Below are positions 15,889-27,064 of a DNA stretch of 32,960 nt, in pieces. This stretch comes from Caldifarciminota bacterium (lineage in GTDB: Bacteria; Hydrothermota; Tepidihabitantia; Tepidihabitantales; Tepidihabitantaceae), in contig JAPLUO010000240.1 of the NCBI GenBank assembly GCA_026397595.1, positions 1-32,960 of the forward strand, in the 5' to 3' direction. The translations under genes and the position numbers were made by a program. Position 1 is the first letter of the stretch. Every line of letters starts with the position of its first letter. Below the pieces are notes generated by a model. It did not search any database, had not been told where the DNA came from, and worked only from the letters and a program-made list of their open reading frames with translations.

Positions 15889-16485
15889 ACTGAAGGCGTC
15901 CATGTTCTGCTTGCGGCCGACAAAGATGTCTATGTGCTTGCCCTTGATTGCGCTGCCTATGTCGTGGGCGTAAAAGACCCCTCCCAAGGTCTGGCCGTCC
16001 ACCGTGACGTTCTCAGCCTGCGGTATGTAGACCACCGAACCTATTGGTATAACTCGCGGGTCAACCGCGATGGACTTGAGCTCGGCCAACGTGTAGCCGC
16101 CATAGCCGAGAAACCGGTCCACGACCTCGGCCCGGTTTGCGCGCTTCATGTAGCTGATGCGCCGTCCGTCCTTCAAGCAGGCGGCGGCCTCGACCCGGAA
16201 CGCTTTCACGAAGGCCGAGGAGAACCGGCCGAGAAGCTGGCCGTCGGCAAGGTAGAGGGGCGATGACCGGCTGGTCGGATACTCGGCCTCCTCGACCGCC
16301 CAATAGTAGGTCACCTTGAACCGGCCGAGATAGCGGCCCTGCGGCACGCCGGCGCTGTCTCGCATGCCGGCGAACATGAAATCCGGCGGCCTGACGCCCG
16401 TCCGGACAATGCTACTCATGGTCTGAGCCTTGGGCATGAAACAAGCCGACATGAGCAGAAACAGACCGACAGCCCATCTTTGCAT
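15838..16485 (-). CDS. 3D-domain lipoprotein (MltA-type catalytic core)
   Basis: The 215-residue product has a short signal with the lipobox LMSAC (Cys15). Its C-terminal part is a 3D domain: SIAVDPRVIPIGSVVYIP (138-155, Asp142), then GGVFYAHDIGSAIKGKHID (168-186, Asp175) and Asp186 in HIDIFVG, the three Asp residues that name the domain. 3D domains are the catalytic core of lytic transglycosylases such as MltA and of YabE/YuiC-type cell-wall enzymes, so glycan-strand cleavage in the envelope is likely. A TTGACA lies 34 bases before the ATG (16519-16514) with no SD, again suggesting a leaderless transcript. The 3' end overlaps the deacetylase gene by 51 bases. Confidence 0.88.
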   Translation of the reverse strand: MQRWAVGLFLLMSACFMPKAQTMSSIVRTGVRPPDFMFAGMRDSAGVPQGRYLGRFKVTYYWAVEEAEYPTSRSSPLYLADGQLLGRFSSAFVKAFRVEAAACLKDGRRISYMKRANRAEVVDRFLGYGGYTLAELKSIAVDPRVIPIGSVVYIPQAENVTVDGQTLGGVFYAHDIGSAIKGKHIDIFVGRKQNMDAFSSAGMGGTSGVDVYILE

Positions 16486-16740
16486 GGTAACATGCTGCGA
16501 ATTTTGGCTGCCCTGTCAAGAAAATCCTTGCGCCGCATATGGGCACCGATAGCGCTGTTGCGTTAACTCACTGGAATATCTGGACTTAAGAATAGCCAAC
16601 GCAAGACGCAGACCGCGCGGACGGAAACCTACTGGTCCGGTCGGCACCGAAACTGGTCGGTCAGACGCGAATTTGCAGCGGTTGCCGGCCAAGGCGACTT
16701 ATCGGCGACCGATGGCTCGGTTGGACTCGGAAGCCGACCT

Positions 16741-17772
16741 CTAGCCGAGGTTCAGGTCGCCCTGCTGCGGGGTGGACGCCTTGCGCTTGAAGTGGTCGTA
16801 GGCCCTTTTCTGGGCGGTCCGGCCACGTGAGGTTCTCTGGATCAGGCCCTGCTGCACCAGGAACGGTTCGTAGACCTCCTCCAGCGTCCCGACGTCTTCT
16901 CCGACCGCCACTGCCAGGGATGAAGCGCCCACCGGCCCGCCGTTGAACCGGTCGATGATGGTGAGGAGAATCTTCTTGTCCATCTCATCCAACCCTAGCG
17001 TATCGACGTCGAGTTGGCTGAGGGCGTAGAGCGTTATCTCTTTGTCCACCAAACTCTTAGATTTGACTTGGGCGAAATCCCGCACCCGGCGCAAAAGGCG
17101 GTTGGCGATGCGTGGAGTACCCCGGGACCGGCCGGCAATCTCCCAGGATGCATCGTCATCAACCTTCACTCCCAGGATGCGCGCCGCCCGACGGACAATC
17201 AGGACAAGGTCTTCAGCCGGGTAGTAGTCGAGATGGAAAGACATCCCGAACCGGGAGCGCAGCGGCGCGGTCAGCAGGCCGGACCGGGTCGTGGCGCCGA
17301 CCAACGTGAAATCGTGCAGTTGTATCTTCTCCGACCTCGCCCCTGGCCCCTTGTCAATCAGGATGTCGAGCTCGAAGTCCTCCATGGCCGGGTACAGGTA
17401 CTCCTCGACCGCCTTGCTCGTCCGATGAATCTCATCAATGAAGAACACGTCCTTTGGCGCGAGCCCGGTCAGGATTCCGGCCAGGTCCACCGGCCGCTCA
17501 AGTATCGGGCCGGAACTGGCGCGGATTGCCGCGCCCATCTCACCGGCGATGATGTGGGCGAGGGTGGTCTTGCCCAGACCCGGTGGGCCGAACAACAGGA
17601 CATGTTCCAGCGGTTCGCCGCGCAGCTTTGCCGCCTCGATGAAGACCCGGAGGTTCTCCTTCAGCCGGGCCTGGCCGATGAAATCACCGAGAGTCCGAGG
17701 CCGGATCTCGTCGTCCAGCGCCTCCTCGCCGCGCATCCGCTGGGGAGAGGAAAGGCGCTCGGCCTGTACCAC
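16741..17772 (-). CDS. ruvB: Holliday junction branch-migration ATPase RuvB
   Basis: This is the hexameric AAA+ motor that drives Holliday junction migration with RuvA. The 343-residue protein has GPPGLGKT (62-69), FIDEIH (111-116), the sensor [18 protein letters not shown], and the winged-helix C-terminal domain with [15 protein letters not shown]. Length and all motifs are normal. The start is GTG (GTGGTACAG), six bases after the ruvA stop, and its ribosome site lies within the last ruvA codons. It is the last gene of yebC-ruvC-ruvA-ruvB. The 255 bases downstream hold no gene and only CCGGTCGG-like phrases. Confidence 0.97.
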   Translation of the reverse strand: MVQAERLSSPQRMRGEEALDDEIRPRTLGDFIGQARLKENLRVFIEAAKLRGEPLEHVLLFGPPGLGKTTLAHIIAGEMGAAIRASSGPILERPVDLAGILTGLAPKDVFFIDEIHRTSKAVEEYLYPAMEDFELDILIDKGPGARSEKIQLHDFTLVGATTRSGLLTAPLRSRFGMSFHLDYYPAEDLVLIVRRAARILGVKVDDDASWEIAGRSRGTPRIANRLLRRVRDFAQVKSKSLVDKEITLYALSQLDVDTLGLDEMDKKILLTIIDRFNGGPVGASSLAVAVGEDVGTLEEVYEPFLVQQGLIQRTSRGRTAQKRAYDHFKRKASTPQQGDLNLG

Positions 17773-17778
17773 AGTCTG

Positions 17779-18339
17779 CTAGCCTCGCTGCGCCAGCGCC
17801 AGTTTCAGCAATTCCTGCAGGCTCATGTCCGGTTTGAGCTCCACACGGCTCAATCGTTCCTGCGCCTCTTTTCGGCTCAGACCCAGCGACATCAGCGCCG
17901 AAGCCGCGTCAGCCAGCATCGGCTGCACTTGGCCTGGCTGCGGCGCCTCGCCCTGCAACTTCTTTAGGATGCTGTCCGCCCTCTTAGGCCCGATGCCGGG
18001 AACTGAACGGATGACTTCAATGCGTCCGGAGGCAATCACGTTCAGAATCTCCTGCGGCGCAAACCGGGATAGGAGGTTCAGTCCGGCCCTGGGCCCGATG
18101 CCTTTAACCGACGTGAGCATGTTGAACACATCCCGCTCTTCCTTGTCCGCGAACCCGAACAGATCCACGCCCGACCGTGTTACCCGCATCACCACCAGGA
18201 GCCGCGCTTCCTGGCCTGCATCCGGCAGGCTTCGTGAAGTGGACAGCGGAACCCGCAGCTCAAACCCGATCCCCGAACAGTCGAGCTCGACTCTGGTCGG
18301 CTCCTTCTCGACAATCCTGCCCCGCAGTGCGCCAATCAC
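17779..18339 (-). CDS. ruvA: Holliday junction-binding protein RuvA
   Basis: RuvA forms the tetrameric platform that holds the four-way junction for RuvB. The 186-residue sequence has the N-terminal OB fold (MIGALRGRIVEKEPTRVELD, GIGFELRVP) and two helix-hairpin-helix motifs (LTSVKGIGPRAGLNLLSRF and IRSVPGIGPKRADSILKKL). A C-terminal UBA-like domain (ALMSLGLSRKEAQERLS) contacts RuvB. It overlaps the ruvC stop by 4 bases, typical of translational coupling. Length is slightly below the usual 195-205 residues, without loss of a domain. Confidence 0.96.
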   Translation of the reverse strand: MIGALRGRIVEKEPTRVELDCSGIGFELRVPLSTSRSLPDAGQEARLLVVMRVTRSGVDLFGFADKEERDVFNMLTSVKGIGPRAGLNLLSRFAPQEILNVIASGRIEVIRSVPGIGPKRADSILKKLQGEAPQPGQVQPMLADAASALMSLGLSRKEAQERLSRVELKPDMSLQELLKLALAQRG

Positions 18340-18917
18340 GACTTCCTCCCCTCCCCTTCGCCATTTCCCCTTTCCCTTTCGCGTCTTGGCGTCCCTGTTC
18401 GCACTTTGCCACTTCCCCTTTCCCCTTTCCCCTTGGCGTCCCCTTCACCACCACTCGCCCTCGGCAGCCTGCGACTGAGGCAATAGGCCGCAGCCAGCGC
18501 GTCAGCCGCGTGTTCGGAGACTCTCTCTCCGAGATGCAGCAGCCGCTTGACCATGTAGTTCATCTGGTGCTTCGATGCCCGGCCGCTTCCGGTCAGGGCC
18601 AGTTTGATTGTAGCAGGAGTCAACTCCGTCACCGGTATCCGATTCCGGCCCAGCACGTAGATTATCGTGCCCCGCGCTTCGGCCGAACGGATTACGCTCC
18701 GTGCGCCGACCGACTTGAAGAACAGAGTCTCGAGCGCGCACTGCGTCGGCCGATTGCGCCGCACTACCTCTTCCATACCCTCGCCGAGGGACCGCAGACG
18801 CTCCGGCGTGGGCTGGCGGGTATCGGTTGTAATGAGGCCGAACTCGGTTGCGAGTCCGTTCTCGATGATGCCGTATCCGGTCGCGCTCAGCCCGGGGTCA
18901 ATCCCCAGAATCCTCAA
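18336..18917 (-). CDS. ruvC: Holliday junction resolvase RuvC with a repeat-derived tail
   Basis: RuvC is the endonuclease that cuts the junction after RuvAB migration. The catalytic acidic residues are visible: Asp7 (GIDPGLSATGYG), Glu63 (ALETLFF), and His136/Asp139 in HAADALAAAYC. The normal protein ends near residue 152. The remaining 41 residues are Gly, Lys, Arg and Glu rich (GKGERGSGK, RRERERGNG) and are encoded by TTTCCCCTTTCCC-type repeats at 18346-18455. The tail therefore seems to have been added by expansion of an intergenic repeat while keeping the 4-base overlap with ruvA. It is the second gene of the operon, six bases after yebC. Confidence 0.95.
   Translation of the reverse strand: MRILGIDPGLSATGYGIIENGLATEFGLITTDTRQPTPERLRSLGEGMEEVVRRNRPTQCALETLFFKSVGARSVIRSAEARGTIIYVLGRNRIPVTELTPATIKLALTGSGRASKHQMNYMVKRLLHLGERVSEHAADALAAAYCLSRRLPRASGGEGDAKGKGERGSGKVRTGTPRRERERGNGEGEGRKS
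18346..18455. repeat. CCCTTTCCCCTTTCC-type repeats inside the ruvC 3' end
   Basis: The stretch repeats phrases such as CATTTCCCCTTTCCC, CACTTCCCCTTTCCCC and TTGGCGTCCC at least three times. It encodes the low-complexity tail of RuvC and looks like the intergenic word-like repeats elsewhere in the window. Confidence 0.75.
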
Positions 18918-18923
18918 GTCGGG

Positions 18924-19679
18924 CTATTCCGCGGACGCGATCTTCTCCAGTATTTCGTCCGAGATGTCGAAATTGGCGTAGACCTGCTGCACCTCTTCCA
19001 GCTCCTCGAGCATCTCAATCAGCTTGAGGACCTTGGGCGCGTCGTGCTCGCCGAGCTTCACGTTGTTGGCCGCAATCATGGTCAGTTCGGCGCTCTCGGA
19101 CTCGATGCCGGAGTCTTTGAGCTGCTTCTTTACCTTCTCGAACGCGCCAAGCGGCGTCAAAATCGAGTAGGCGCTGGCCTCGGTCTGCACGTCGTCGGCC
19201 CCGGCCTCGAGCGCAGCCGCCAGCACCGCGTCCTCCTCCGCCTTGTCCTTGGACACGACAATCAGGCCCTGCGACTTGAACTGCCAGGCCACCGAACCGG
19301 CCGAGCCCATGCTGCCGCCGTACTTGTCGAGCACGTGACGGACTTCCGAGGTGCTTCGGTTCTTGTTGTCGGTGAGCGCGCGAATCAGCAGTGCCACTCC
19401 GCTCGGGCCATAACCCTCGTAGACGGTCTCTTCGTAAGTAACCCCGGGCAACTCGCCGGTGCCTTTCTTGATTGCCCGGTCAACGTTGTCGGCCGGCATG
19501 TTGATTGCCTTGGCCGAATCGACCGCGGAGCGCAGTCGCGGATTGGCATCCATGTCGCCCCCGCCGATTCTCGCTGCCGTCGTGATTTCACGGATGAGCT
19601 TGGAAAAGGCCGCGCCCCGGGCCGCATCGGTCTTCCCCTTCTTGTGCTTGATTGTGGACCACTTAGAATGTCCGGACAT
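18924..19679 (-). CDS. yebC: YebC/PmpR/TACO1-family protein
   Basis: This is a conserved 251-residue protein of the TACO1/YebC family, which acts on ribosomes during translation of difficult (proline-rich) sequences and has also been described as a DNA-binding regulator. The start MSGHSKWSTIKHKKGKTDAA is the family hallmark, and the ATG at 19679 has a strong SD (AGGAGG, 8 bases upstream). A frame extending to 19748 would add 23 unrelated residues and is rejected. Internal family motifs include YGPSGVALLIRALTDNKNR and GSMGSAGSVAWQF. It heads the ruvCAB operon, a common arrangement. A promoter is visible at 19788-19815. Confidence 0.96.
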   Translation of the reverse strand: MSGHSKWSTIKHKKGKTDAARGAAFSKLIREITTAARIGGGDMDANPRLRSAVDSAKAINMPADNVDRAIKKGTGELPGVTYEETVYEGYGPSGVALLIRALTDNKNRSTSEVRHVLDKYGGSMGSAGSVAWQFKSQGLIVVSKDKAEEDAVLAAALEAGADDVQTEASAYSILTPLGAFEKVKKQLKDSGIESESAELTMIAANNVKLGEHDAPKVLKLIEMLEELEEVQQVYANFDISDEILEKIASAE

Positions 19680-19787
19680 AACGTTCCTCCTAGCAGCCGG
19701 CGCCACGGCTCCGGCTGTCGTCAGGTAATTGAATGCCAGTCTCGCCAAGACACCGGACTCGGGTCGGCGTCTCTTATTCTCGACACT

Positions 19788-19815
19788 ATTCTATGGCTGC
19801 GGACACTGATGTCAA
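19788..19815 (-). promoter_or_regulatory. Promoter of the yebC-ruvCAB operon
   Basis: On the minus strand TTGACA (19815-19810), a 16-base spacer and TAGAAT (19793-19788) give a near-consensus sigma-70 promoter. The 5' leader would be about 100 bases, unlike the leaderless divergent gene whose -35 starts only 25 bases away at 19840. Confidence 0.65.
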
Positions 19816-19839
19816 CATCGCGCCGCCGCGCGGATTCGC

Positions 19840-19868
19840 TTGACAACCGGAACAAACGGCCGTAACTT
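19840..19868 (+). promoter_or_regulatory. Promoter of the PorV-like gene
   Basis: TTGACA (19840-19845), a 17-base spacer and TAACTT (19863-19868) lie right before the ATG at 19878. Transcription should begin about 3 bases before the start codon, and there is no SD. Confidence 0.65.
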
Positions 19869-19877
19869 AGAAGCACC

Positions 19878-20789
19878 ATGCAAGCCTTAGCACTGGTCAT
19901 CAGCCTCATAGCAATTGACCCCAACGCCGGAACCACCGGCTTTGACTTCTTGAGAATCACGCCCACGGCCCGCGAGGCCGCGCTCGGAGGCGCGTCGATC
20001 GGCACGGCGCCGAGTCCGATGGGCTTCTGGTTCAGCCCGGCGCACGCCGCGTCGGCCGAGAGCCCCCGGGCTCACGTCGGCTATCTCAACTATGTCGCCG
20101 GCATCCACATCGGTTCAGCCGCTTACAGCCAGCCGGTCGGCACCGACAAAGGAATCGGGTTTGGCGTGGTATACCTCAACTCCGGCACGATGAAACGGAC
20201 GAACGCGAACGGTGAGGAACTCGGCACGTTTGGTGTCTCCTTTGCCGACCTTGACCTCAGCGGTGCGATGCGATTCGGCGAAGCACTGGCGGTCGGGGTC
20301 GGGGTGCAGGGACTCTACGGCTCAATCGACACTTTCTTCACGATGGGACTGGCCGGCAACGTCGGTGCGACCTACCGATTGCCGGTCGACGGCCTCACTG
20401 CGGGCCTTGCCGTGAAGAATCTCGGCCTCGAGCTCAAGGCGTTCCAGGCGAACCGCGACCCGCTGCCGATTGACTTCGGGCTCGGGCTCGGATACCAGCC
20501 CAACCCGTCGCTCAACCTTGCGCTCGACGTGCACAAACCGATTGACAACCGGGTCAGCGTCCGCGTCGGCATCGAGGGCTGGGTCGCCGACCTTCTGGCC
20601 CTCCGTGTCGGGTATAACAGCGATGGGATTGACCTCAAATCCGGCGGCGGCGAAGACATCCTGGCGGGCGTGACCACCGGCCTCGGCTTCCGCTGGCACG
20701 GAGCCCATGTTCCCCAGCTGGACTACTGCTTCATCCCGATGGTTTCACTGGGTATGGCCCATCGTATCTCGCTGGCTTTCTCCCTCTAG
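19878..20789 (+). CDS. PorV/PorQ-like (UPF0164) outer-membrane beta-barrel protein
   Basis: The 303-residue product starts with a short signal-like segment (ALALVISLIA). The characteristic opening GTTGFDFLRITPTAREAALGGASIGTA follows, with the aromatic-plus-ARE pattern seen in PorV/PorQ and UPF0164 proteins. The rest alternates glycine-rich strands (GIGFGVVYLNSGTMKR, GVGVQGLYG, TAGLAVKNLG, VSVRVGIEGW), as expected for a beta-barrel, and ends on a hydrophobic strand (RISLAFSL). PorV acts with the type IX secretion system in Bacteroidetes; related proteins in other phyla have unknown roles, and no other secretion gene is seen here. A leaderless promoter precedes it, and the YhaM-like gene follows 24 bases downstream. 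Confidence 0.8.
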   Translation: MQALALVISLIAIDPNAGTTGFDFLRITPTAREAALGGASIGTAPSPMGFWFSPAHAASAESPRAHVGYLNYVAGIHIGSAAYSQPVGTDKGIGFGVVYLNSGTMKRTNANGEELGTFGVSFADLDLSGAMRFGEALAVGVGVQGLYGSIDTFFTMGLAGNVGATYRLPVDGLTAGLAVKNLGLELKAFQANRDPLPIDFGLGLGYQPNPSLNLALDVHKPIDNRVSVRVGIEGWVADLLALRVGYNSDGIDLKSGGGEDILAGVTTGLGFRWHGAHVPQLDYCFIPMVSLGMAHRISLAFSL

Positions 20790-20813
20790 CCCGCTCGCGG
20801 CTACTGCCTACCA

Positions 20814-21764
20814 ATGAAAAGACAATTCATCAAGGACATCAAGACCGGTGCGCAGGTTGATGACGTCTTCTACTGCTCGCGCCGGGACGTGAGAGAACGC
20901 CGCGACGGCGGCGCATTCCTGACCCTGGAACTGCGCGACAAAACCGGTTTCGTTGCCGGCATCATGTGGGATCGGATTGAGGACGCCATGAAGTGCGTTG
21001 AGATCGGCAGCTTCTACCGCGTCCAGGGCCGGATGGGCGACTACCAGGGCAAACCCCAGCTCAACGTCAACCTTATCTACCCGGCCGACCCCACCGAGAT
21101 ATCGCGGGACGACTTCATTGCTGCGTCGCGCTATGACCGCGGGCAGCTTATGGCCGAGCTGCGCGGTTACGTCGCCGCGGTAAAGAACCCCCACCTCCGC
21201 GGCCTGCTCGACGCCTTCTTCGCCGACCCGGAATTCGCCGAGAAGTTCTCGCTCGCGCCGGGCGGCGCGCGGGTCCACCACGCGTACCTGGGCGGCTTGC
21301 TCGAACACACAACCCTGATGTGCCGGCTCGCCCGCTCCTTCCCCGAAGTCTACAAAGAGATTGACGGGGACCTGCTGATGACCGGCGTCATCCTGCACGA
21401 CGTCGGCAAGATCCGGGAGTACGTCTACGAAGTCGCGATTGACCACTCCTACGACGGCCGCCTCCTCGGCCACATCACGATGGGCTATGAGATGGTCCAG
21501 GACAAACTCGCCGCGATGAAGGACTTCCCGGTCGAACTGGGTCGGATGCTCCTCCATATCATACTGGCCCACCACGGCCAGATGGATTTCGGCTCGCCCA
21601 AGACCCCGAAGTTTGCCGAGGCCTTTATTGTCTACTTCATCGACAACCTCGACGCCCGGGCGGCAATGTTCCGCGAGACGGTAGAGAAGAACCCCAACGC
21701 CAAGTGGACCGACTTCCAGCAGTACCTGGAAACCAACGTCTACATCCCGGACAAACCCGCCTGA
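20814..21764 (+). CDS. YhaM-like 3'-5' exoribonuclease (OB fold plus HD domain)
   Basis: The 316-residue protein has an N-terminal OB fold (about 10-95, with TLELRDKTGFVAGIMWD and FYRVQGRMGDYQGKPQLNV) and an HD phosphohydrolase domain. In the HD domain are EHTTLM (His165), GVILHDVGKIREY (His195-Asp196), AHHG (His253/254) and a distal Asp in VYFIDNLDARAAM. This is the plan of Bacillus YhaM, a Mn-dependent exonuclease that trims RNA and DNA 3' ends. Length agrees with the family. It starts 24 bases after the PorV-like gene without an SD, so it may be co-transcribed. A specific role in this organism is not shown. Confidence 0.88.
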   Translation: MKRQFIKDIKTGAQVDDVFYCSRRDVRERRDGGAFLTLELRDKTGFVAGIMWDRIEDAMKCVEIGSFYRVQGRMGDYQGKPQLNVNLIYPADPTEISRDDFIAASRYDRGQLMAELRGYVAAVKNPHLRGLLDAFFADPEFAEKFSLAPGGARVHHAYLGGLLEHTTLMCRLARSFPEVYKEIDGDLLMTGVILHDVGKIREYVYEVAIDHSYDGRLLGHITMGYEMVQDKLAAMKDFPVELGRMLLHIILAHHGQMDFGSPKTPKFAEAFIVYFIDNLDARAAMFRETVEKNPNAKWTDFQQYLETNVYIPDKPA

Positions 21765-21771
21765 GCCGCTC

Positions 21772-21838
21772 TTCGCACATCGTACACCGTAGACCGCATA
21801 CCGTACACCGTTCCTCGTTCTTCGTTCTTCGTTCTTTC
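21772..21838. repeat. Word-like repeats TACACCGTAGACCGCA and TTCGTTCTTCGTTC
   Basis: The gap between the YhaM-like and rsmG genes holds CGTACACCGTAGACCGCATACCG and then TTCTTCGTTCTTCG phrases. No promoter is clear. Confidence 0.6.
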
Positions 21839-21879
21839 CCACTTGGCGGTTCTCTTTCGGTCTTCGGGTCGCGGGATAG

Positions 21880-22557
21880 GTGCGCGCCATGCTAGCTCCC
21901 ACTGCGGCGAGGCCAGGCGCGGACCCTGACTTCCCGGCATTCCAGGCTGCCTGTCGAAGCCTCGGCCTCGAACTGACCCAACCCCAGTACGACTCGCTGG
22001 TCCGCTACACGCAACTACTGCGGGACTGGAATACGCGCCTCAACCTCGTATCGCGCCGCGACACCGACCGTATTCTGACCTATCACGTGGTTGACTCGCT
22101 GGCCGTCCAGCGGCTGATTCCACAGAGTGCGCGGGTGTGCGACATCGGCACCGGCGCCGGCCTGCCCGGAATTCCGATTGCGTTGGTCCGCGCAGATGTG
22201 AAGATGTATCTCATTGAGTCGTCGCAGAAAAAGAGTCGGTTCCTACAGACCGCGACAGCCGAACTCGGGCTCGGCACCGTCGAGGTGCTCAACGAACGGG
22301 CTGAGTCGCTGCCCGGCCTGGACTGCGACGTCATCCTCAGCCGCCTCGCCGGCCCGCTGCGGGATGTAGTCCAATACGCCCGCCCGCACCGGAAGCCGAA
22401 AGGTACGATTGTCCTTTACAAGACTCGAGATCCCGCGGAGGAACTGAGGAAAGCCGGCAGGGTCCTCGCCCGCCACAAACTGCGTGTCACCGGTTCCTAC
22501 GACATTCTGCTCCCGCTCTCCCGAGTACCCCGCCGCTTCGTGGTGCTGGGTTCCTAA
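21880..22557 (+). CDS. rsmG: 16S rRNA (guanine527-N7)-methyltransferase
   Basis: RsmG (GidB) methylates G527 of 16S rRNA with S-adenosylmethionine. The 225-residue sequence has YTQLLRDWNTRLNLVSRRD (43-61), the SAM-binding loop CDIGTGAGLPGIPIAL (87-102), IESSQKKSRFLQ and SRLAGPLRDVVQYA, all typical of the family. The first codon may be GTG at 21880 or, three codons later, ATG at 21889; neither has a good SD. The gene faces the 16S rRNA gene tail to tail across about 180 bases, so enzyme and substrate genes are neighbours. RsmG is more often found beside mnmG or parA near the origin, which is not seen here. Confidence 0.93.
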   Translation: MRAMLAPTAARPGADPDFPAFQAACRSLGLELTQPQYDSLVRYTQLLRDWNTRLNLVSRRDTDRILTYHVVDSLAVQRLIPQSARVCDIGTGAGLPGIPIALVRADVKMYLIESSQKKSRFLQTATAELGLGTVEVLNERAESLPGLDCDVILSRLAGPLRDVVQYARPHRKPKGTIVLYKTRDPAEELRKAGRVLARHKLRVTGSYDILLPLSRVPRRFVVLGS

Positions 22558-22572
22558 CCCGGCATCCGGTCC

Positions 22573-22611
22573 ATCAATCTGCAATTTTCAATCTGCAATC
22601 TGAAATCTGAA
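22573..22611. repeat. Word-like repeat AATCTGCAATCTGAAATCTG
   Basis: Four to five imperfect copies of CAATCTG(A/C)AAT lie between rsmG and the 16S terminator. The phrase differs from those in the neighbouring intergenes. Confidence 0.6.
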
Positions 22612-22650
22612 ATGCCTCGGCCCCTGCTCGGCTCCCGACGAATTCACCAC

Positions 22651-22687
22651 AAAAAGAAAGAAGGCCATCTCCGGCCTTCATTCTTTC
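22651..22687 (-). terminator. Intrinsic terminator of the 16S rRNA unit
   Basis: On the minus strand GAAGGCC (22679-22673) and GGCCTTC (22666-22660) form a 7-bp stem with a six-base loop, extended by TTTC/GAAA pairs outside. Five Ts follow (22655-22651). It lies about 50 bases after the mature 16S 3' end and leaves no room for a 23S gene. Confidence 0.8.
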
Positions 22688-22694
22688 GAACTCT

Positions 22695-22728
22695 GGATGT
22701 AACTTCAAAAGCGTGCCCGGGTTCGTGC
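22695..22728 (-). other. 16S precursor trailer arm of the processing stem
   Basis: GGATGTAAC (22695-22703) pairs with 24349-24357, and the 21 bases 22708-22728 (AAAGCGTGCCCGGGTTCGTGC with the plus strand read) pair with 24326-24346 with only two mismatched or wobble positions. Together they make a helix of about 30 bp enclosing the 16S gene, as needed for RNase III-type release. Confidence 0.8.
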
Positions 22729-22739
22729 GAATCTCGTAG

Positions 22740-24279
<1,540 letters not shown>

Positions 24280-24325
24280 GCAAAATCTTAGGGGTCTGCT
24301 GCTCTGATCGAATTAACTAGTTATG

Positions 24326-24357
24326 GCACAAACCCGAGCACGCTTTGGGTTACATCC
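24326..24357 (-). other. 16S precursor leader arm of the processing stem
   Basis: GCACAAACCCGAGCACGC and the following TTT (24326-24346), plus GTTACATCC (24349-24357), are complementary to the trailer at 22695-22728. Just upstream, at about 24360-24373 on the minus strand, TTCTTTGATAATTC resembles a boxA-type antitermination leader. Confidence 0.8.
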
Positions 24358-24388
24358 GAATTATCAAAGAACGATATGTCTGTGAGTG

Positions 24389-24416
24389 AGAATACAGGGA
24401 AAAGGGCCATTGTCAA
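24389..24416 (-). promoter_or_regulatory. 16S rRNA promoter
   Basis: On the minus strand TTGACA (24416-24411), a 16-base spacer and TATTCT (24394-24389) form a strong sigma-70 promoter about 110 bases before the mature 16S 5' end. Transcription should begin near 24382. Confidence 0.75.
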
Positions 24417-24777
24417 CTGCTGATTTGCAGAACGGCCATCATCCGTATCTACCACACGCCCTGAGACTTGCGTGATCGACTCGTCGCCGGCATTCGGTTG
24501 AAGCGGACAGGGGTCGCAACCGCGGCCCGGCGGCCCCGATGTCCGGCTGACGCATACCATCTGTACTACCGCGATATGAGTATAACACCACCGGTGGCGG
24601 CACGACCGACCCGGGCCCGTTAACCGCGCAAACTACCTATCGGACGCGAAACCCGGCCCAGGCAACGAGAATCGGCCAATCTGGCTGGTGGGACGGGCCT
24701 GTGCTATTGACAGTATTTGCGTGAACAGTGACTGGACAGGGGCTCGACTACATCAAGGCTGCGGGGCAGCCTCAAGC
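24417..24777. other. Intergenic region, nothing identified
   Basis: This lies between the 16S promoter and the end of the FmdB gene. I see a CCACCGGTGG palindrome near 24589 and a TTGACA on the plus strand at 24707-24712 with no matching -10 or gene after it. No coding region is supported. Confidence 0.5.
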
Positions 24778-25014
24778 TCAGTCTTTCTTGGTGTCGGAAC
24801 TCTTCGAGCTACTCGGGCCGGACGACTTCCGTTTGTAGTCGGTCTCGTAGAAACCCGAACCCTTGAATATCAGGCCGCTGCCGCCGGAGATTATCTGCTC
24901 CACGCAGTCCTTGCGCTTGCACTTCGGACAGTCTTTGATTGGCGGGTCAACAATCCGCTGGAATTCGCTGAACCCGTGCCCGCACTTCTGGCACTGGTAC
25001 TCGTAGGTAGGCAT
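24778..25014 (-). CDS. FmdB-family zinc-ribbon protein
   Basis: This small protein of 78 residues starts MPTYEYQCQKCGHGFSEFQ, the signature of the FmdB/CxxC_CXXC_SSSS family. Cys8/Cys11 and Cys29/Cys32 form a single zinc ribbon. A conserved FKGSGFYETDYKR segment follows, with a Ser/Lys-rich disordered tail (SSGPSSSKSSDTKKD). The founding member was proposed to regulate formamidase expression, but most are of unknown function. It follows groEL on the same strand after 88 bases filled with GGGTTC-type repeats. No SD is visible. Co-transcription with groESL is possible. Confidence 0.9.
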   Translation of the reverse strand: MPTYEYQCQKCGHGFSEFQRIVDPPIKDCPKCKRKDCVEQIISGGSGLIFKGSGFYETDYKRKSSGPSSSKSSDTKKD

Positions 25015-25021
25015 TGCGGAA

Positions 25022-25099
25022 AGGGTTCAAGGATTCCAGTGGTCGAGTGGTCCAGTGACCGAACCCGAACCCCGGAACCCTTGAACCCTCGAACCCTAT
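25022..25099. repeat. Word-like repeats GAACCC/CCAGTGG
   Basis: Phrases such as CCGGAACCCTTGAACCCTCGAACCC and GGTCGAGTGGTCCAGTG fill the gap between groEL and the FmdB gene. The GAACCCTTGAACCCCCGAACCC form recurs at 27752-27775. Confidence 0.7.
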
Positions 25100-25102
25100 T
25101 CG

Positions 25103-26755
<1,653 letters not shown>

Positions 26756-26767
26756 GCTCGCTCCTCC

Positions 26768-27064
26768 TTACTTGCTTTCCTTCTCAATCACCGCGAGCAC
26801 ATCGTCCTCGCGCATGATGAGATGCTCTTCCTCGCCGATGCGAATCTCGTTCCCGGAGTACTTGCCGAACAGGATGGTGTCGCCCTTCTTGACTTCCATC
26901 GCAATCCGGCTGCCTTTTTCGTCAATCCGGCCCGGACCGGCGGCAATCACCTTGCCCTGCTGGGGCTTTTCCTTGGCGGAATCGGGGATGATGATCCCGC
27001 CCTTCTTTACTTCCTCTTCGATGCGCTCGACCAGGATTCTATCCTGTAGCGGTCTTATCTTCAT
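26768..27064 (-). CDS. groES: Co-chaperonin GroES (10 kDa)
   Basis: GroES is the heptameric lid of the GroEL cage. The 98-residue protein has [18 protein letters not shown], the mobile loop [26 protein letters not shown], and the roof and barrel segments [17 protein letters not shown] and [16 protein letters not shown]. The ATG at 27064 has a strong SD (AAGGAGGAG). An upstream in-frame ATG at 27196 would add 44 Cys-rich residues with no family support and is rejected. It may share a transcript with the tRNA-Val gene upstream: no terminator is seen between them. Confidence 0.97.
   Translation of the reverse strand: MKIRPLQDRILVERIEEEVKKGGIIIPDSAKEKPQQGKVIAAGPGRIDEKGSRIAMEVKKGDTILFGKYSGNEIRIGEEEHLIMREDDVLAVIEKESK

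Noticed and set aside
19680-19748. N-terminal extension of YebC
   Set aside because: The family begins at MSGHSKW with an SD just upstream.
18177-19865. Long plus-strand open frame (562 codons) across yebC and ruvC
   Set aside because: It is antisense to two genes with clear family motifs, and its translation lacks any recognisable domain. High GC makes antisense frames long.
20808-21902. 364-codon minus-strand frame
   Set aside because: Antisense shadow of the YhaM-like gene, which has OB and HD motifs.
24707-24743. TTGACA-based promoter on the plus strand
   Set aside because: No -10 match and no gene follows on that strand.
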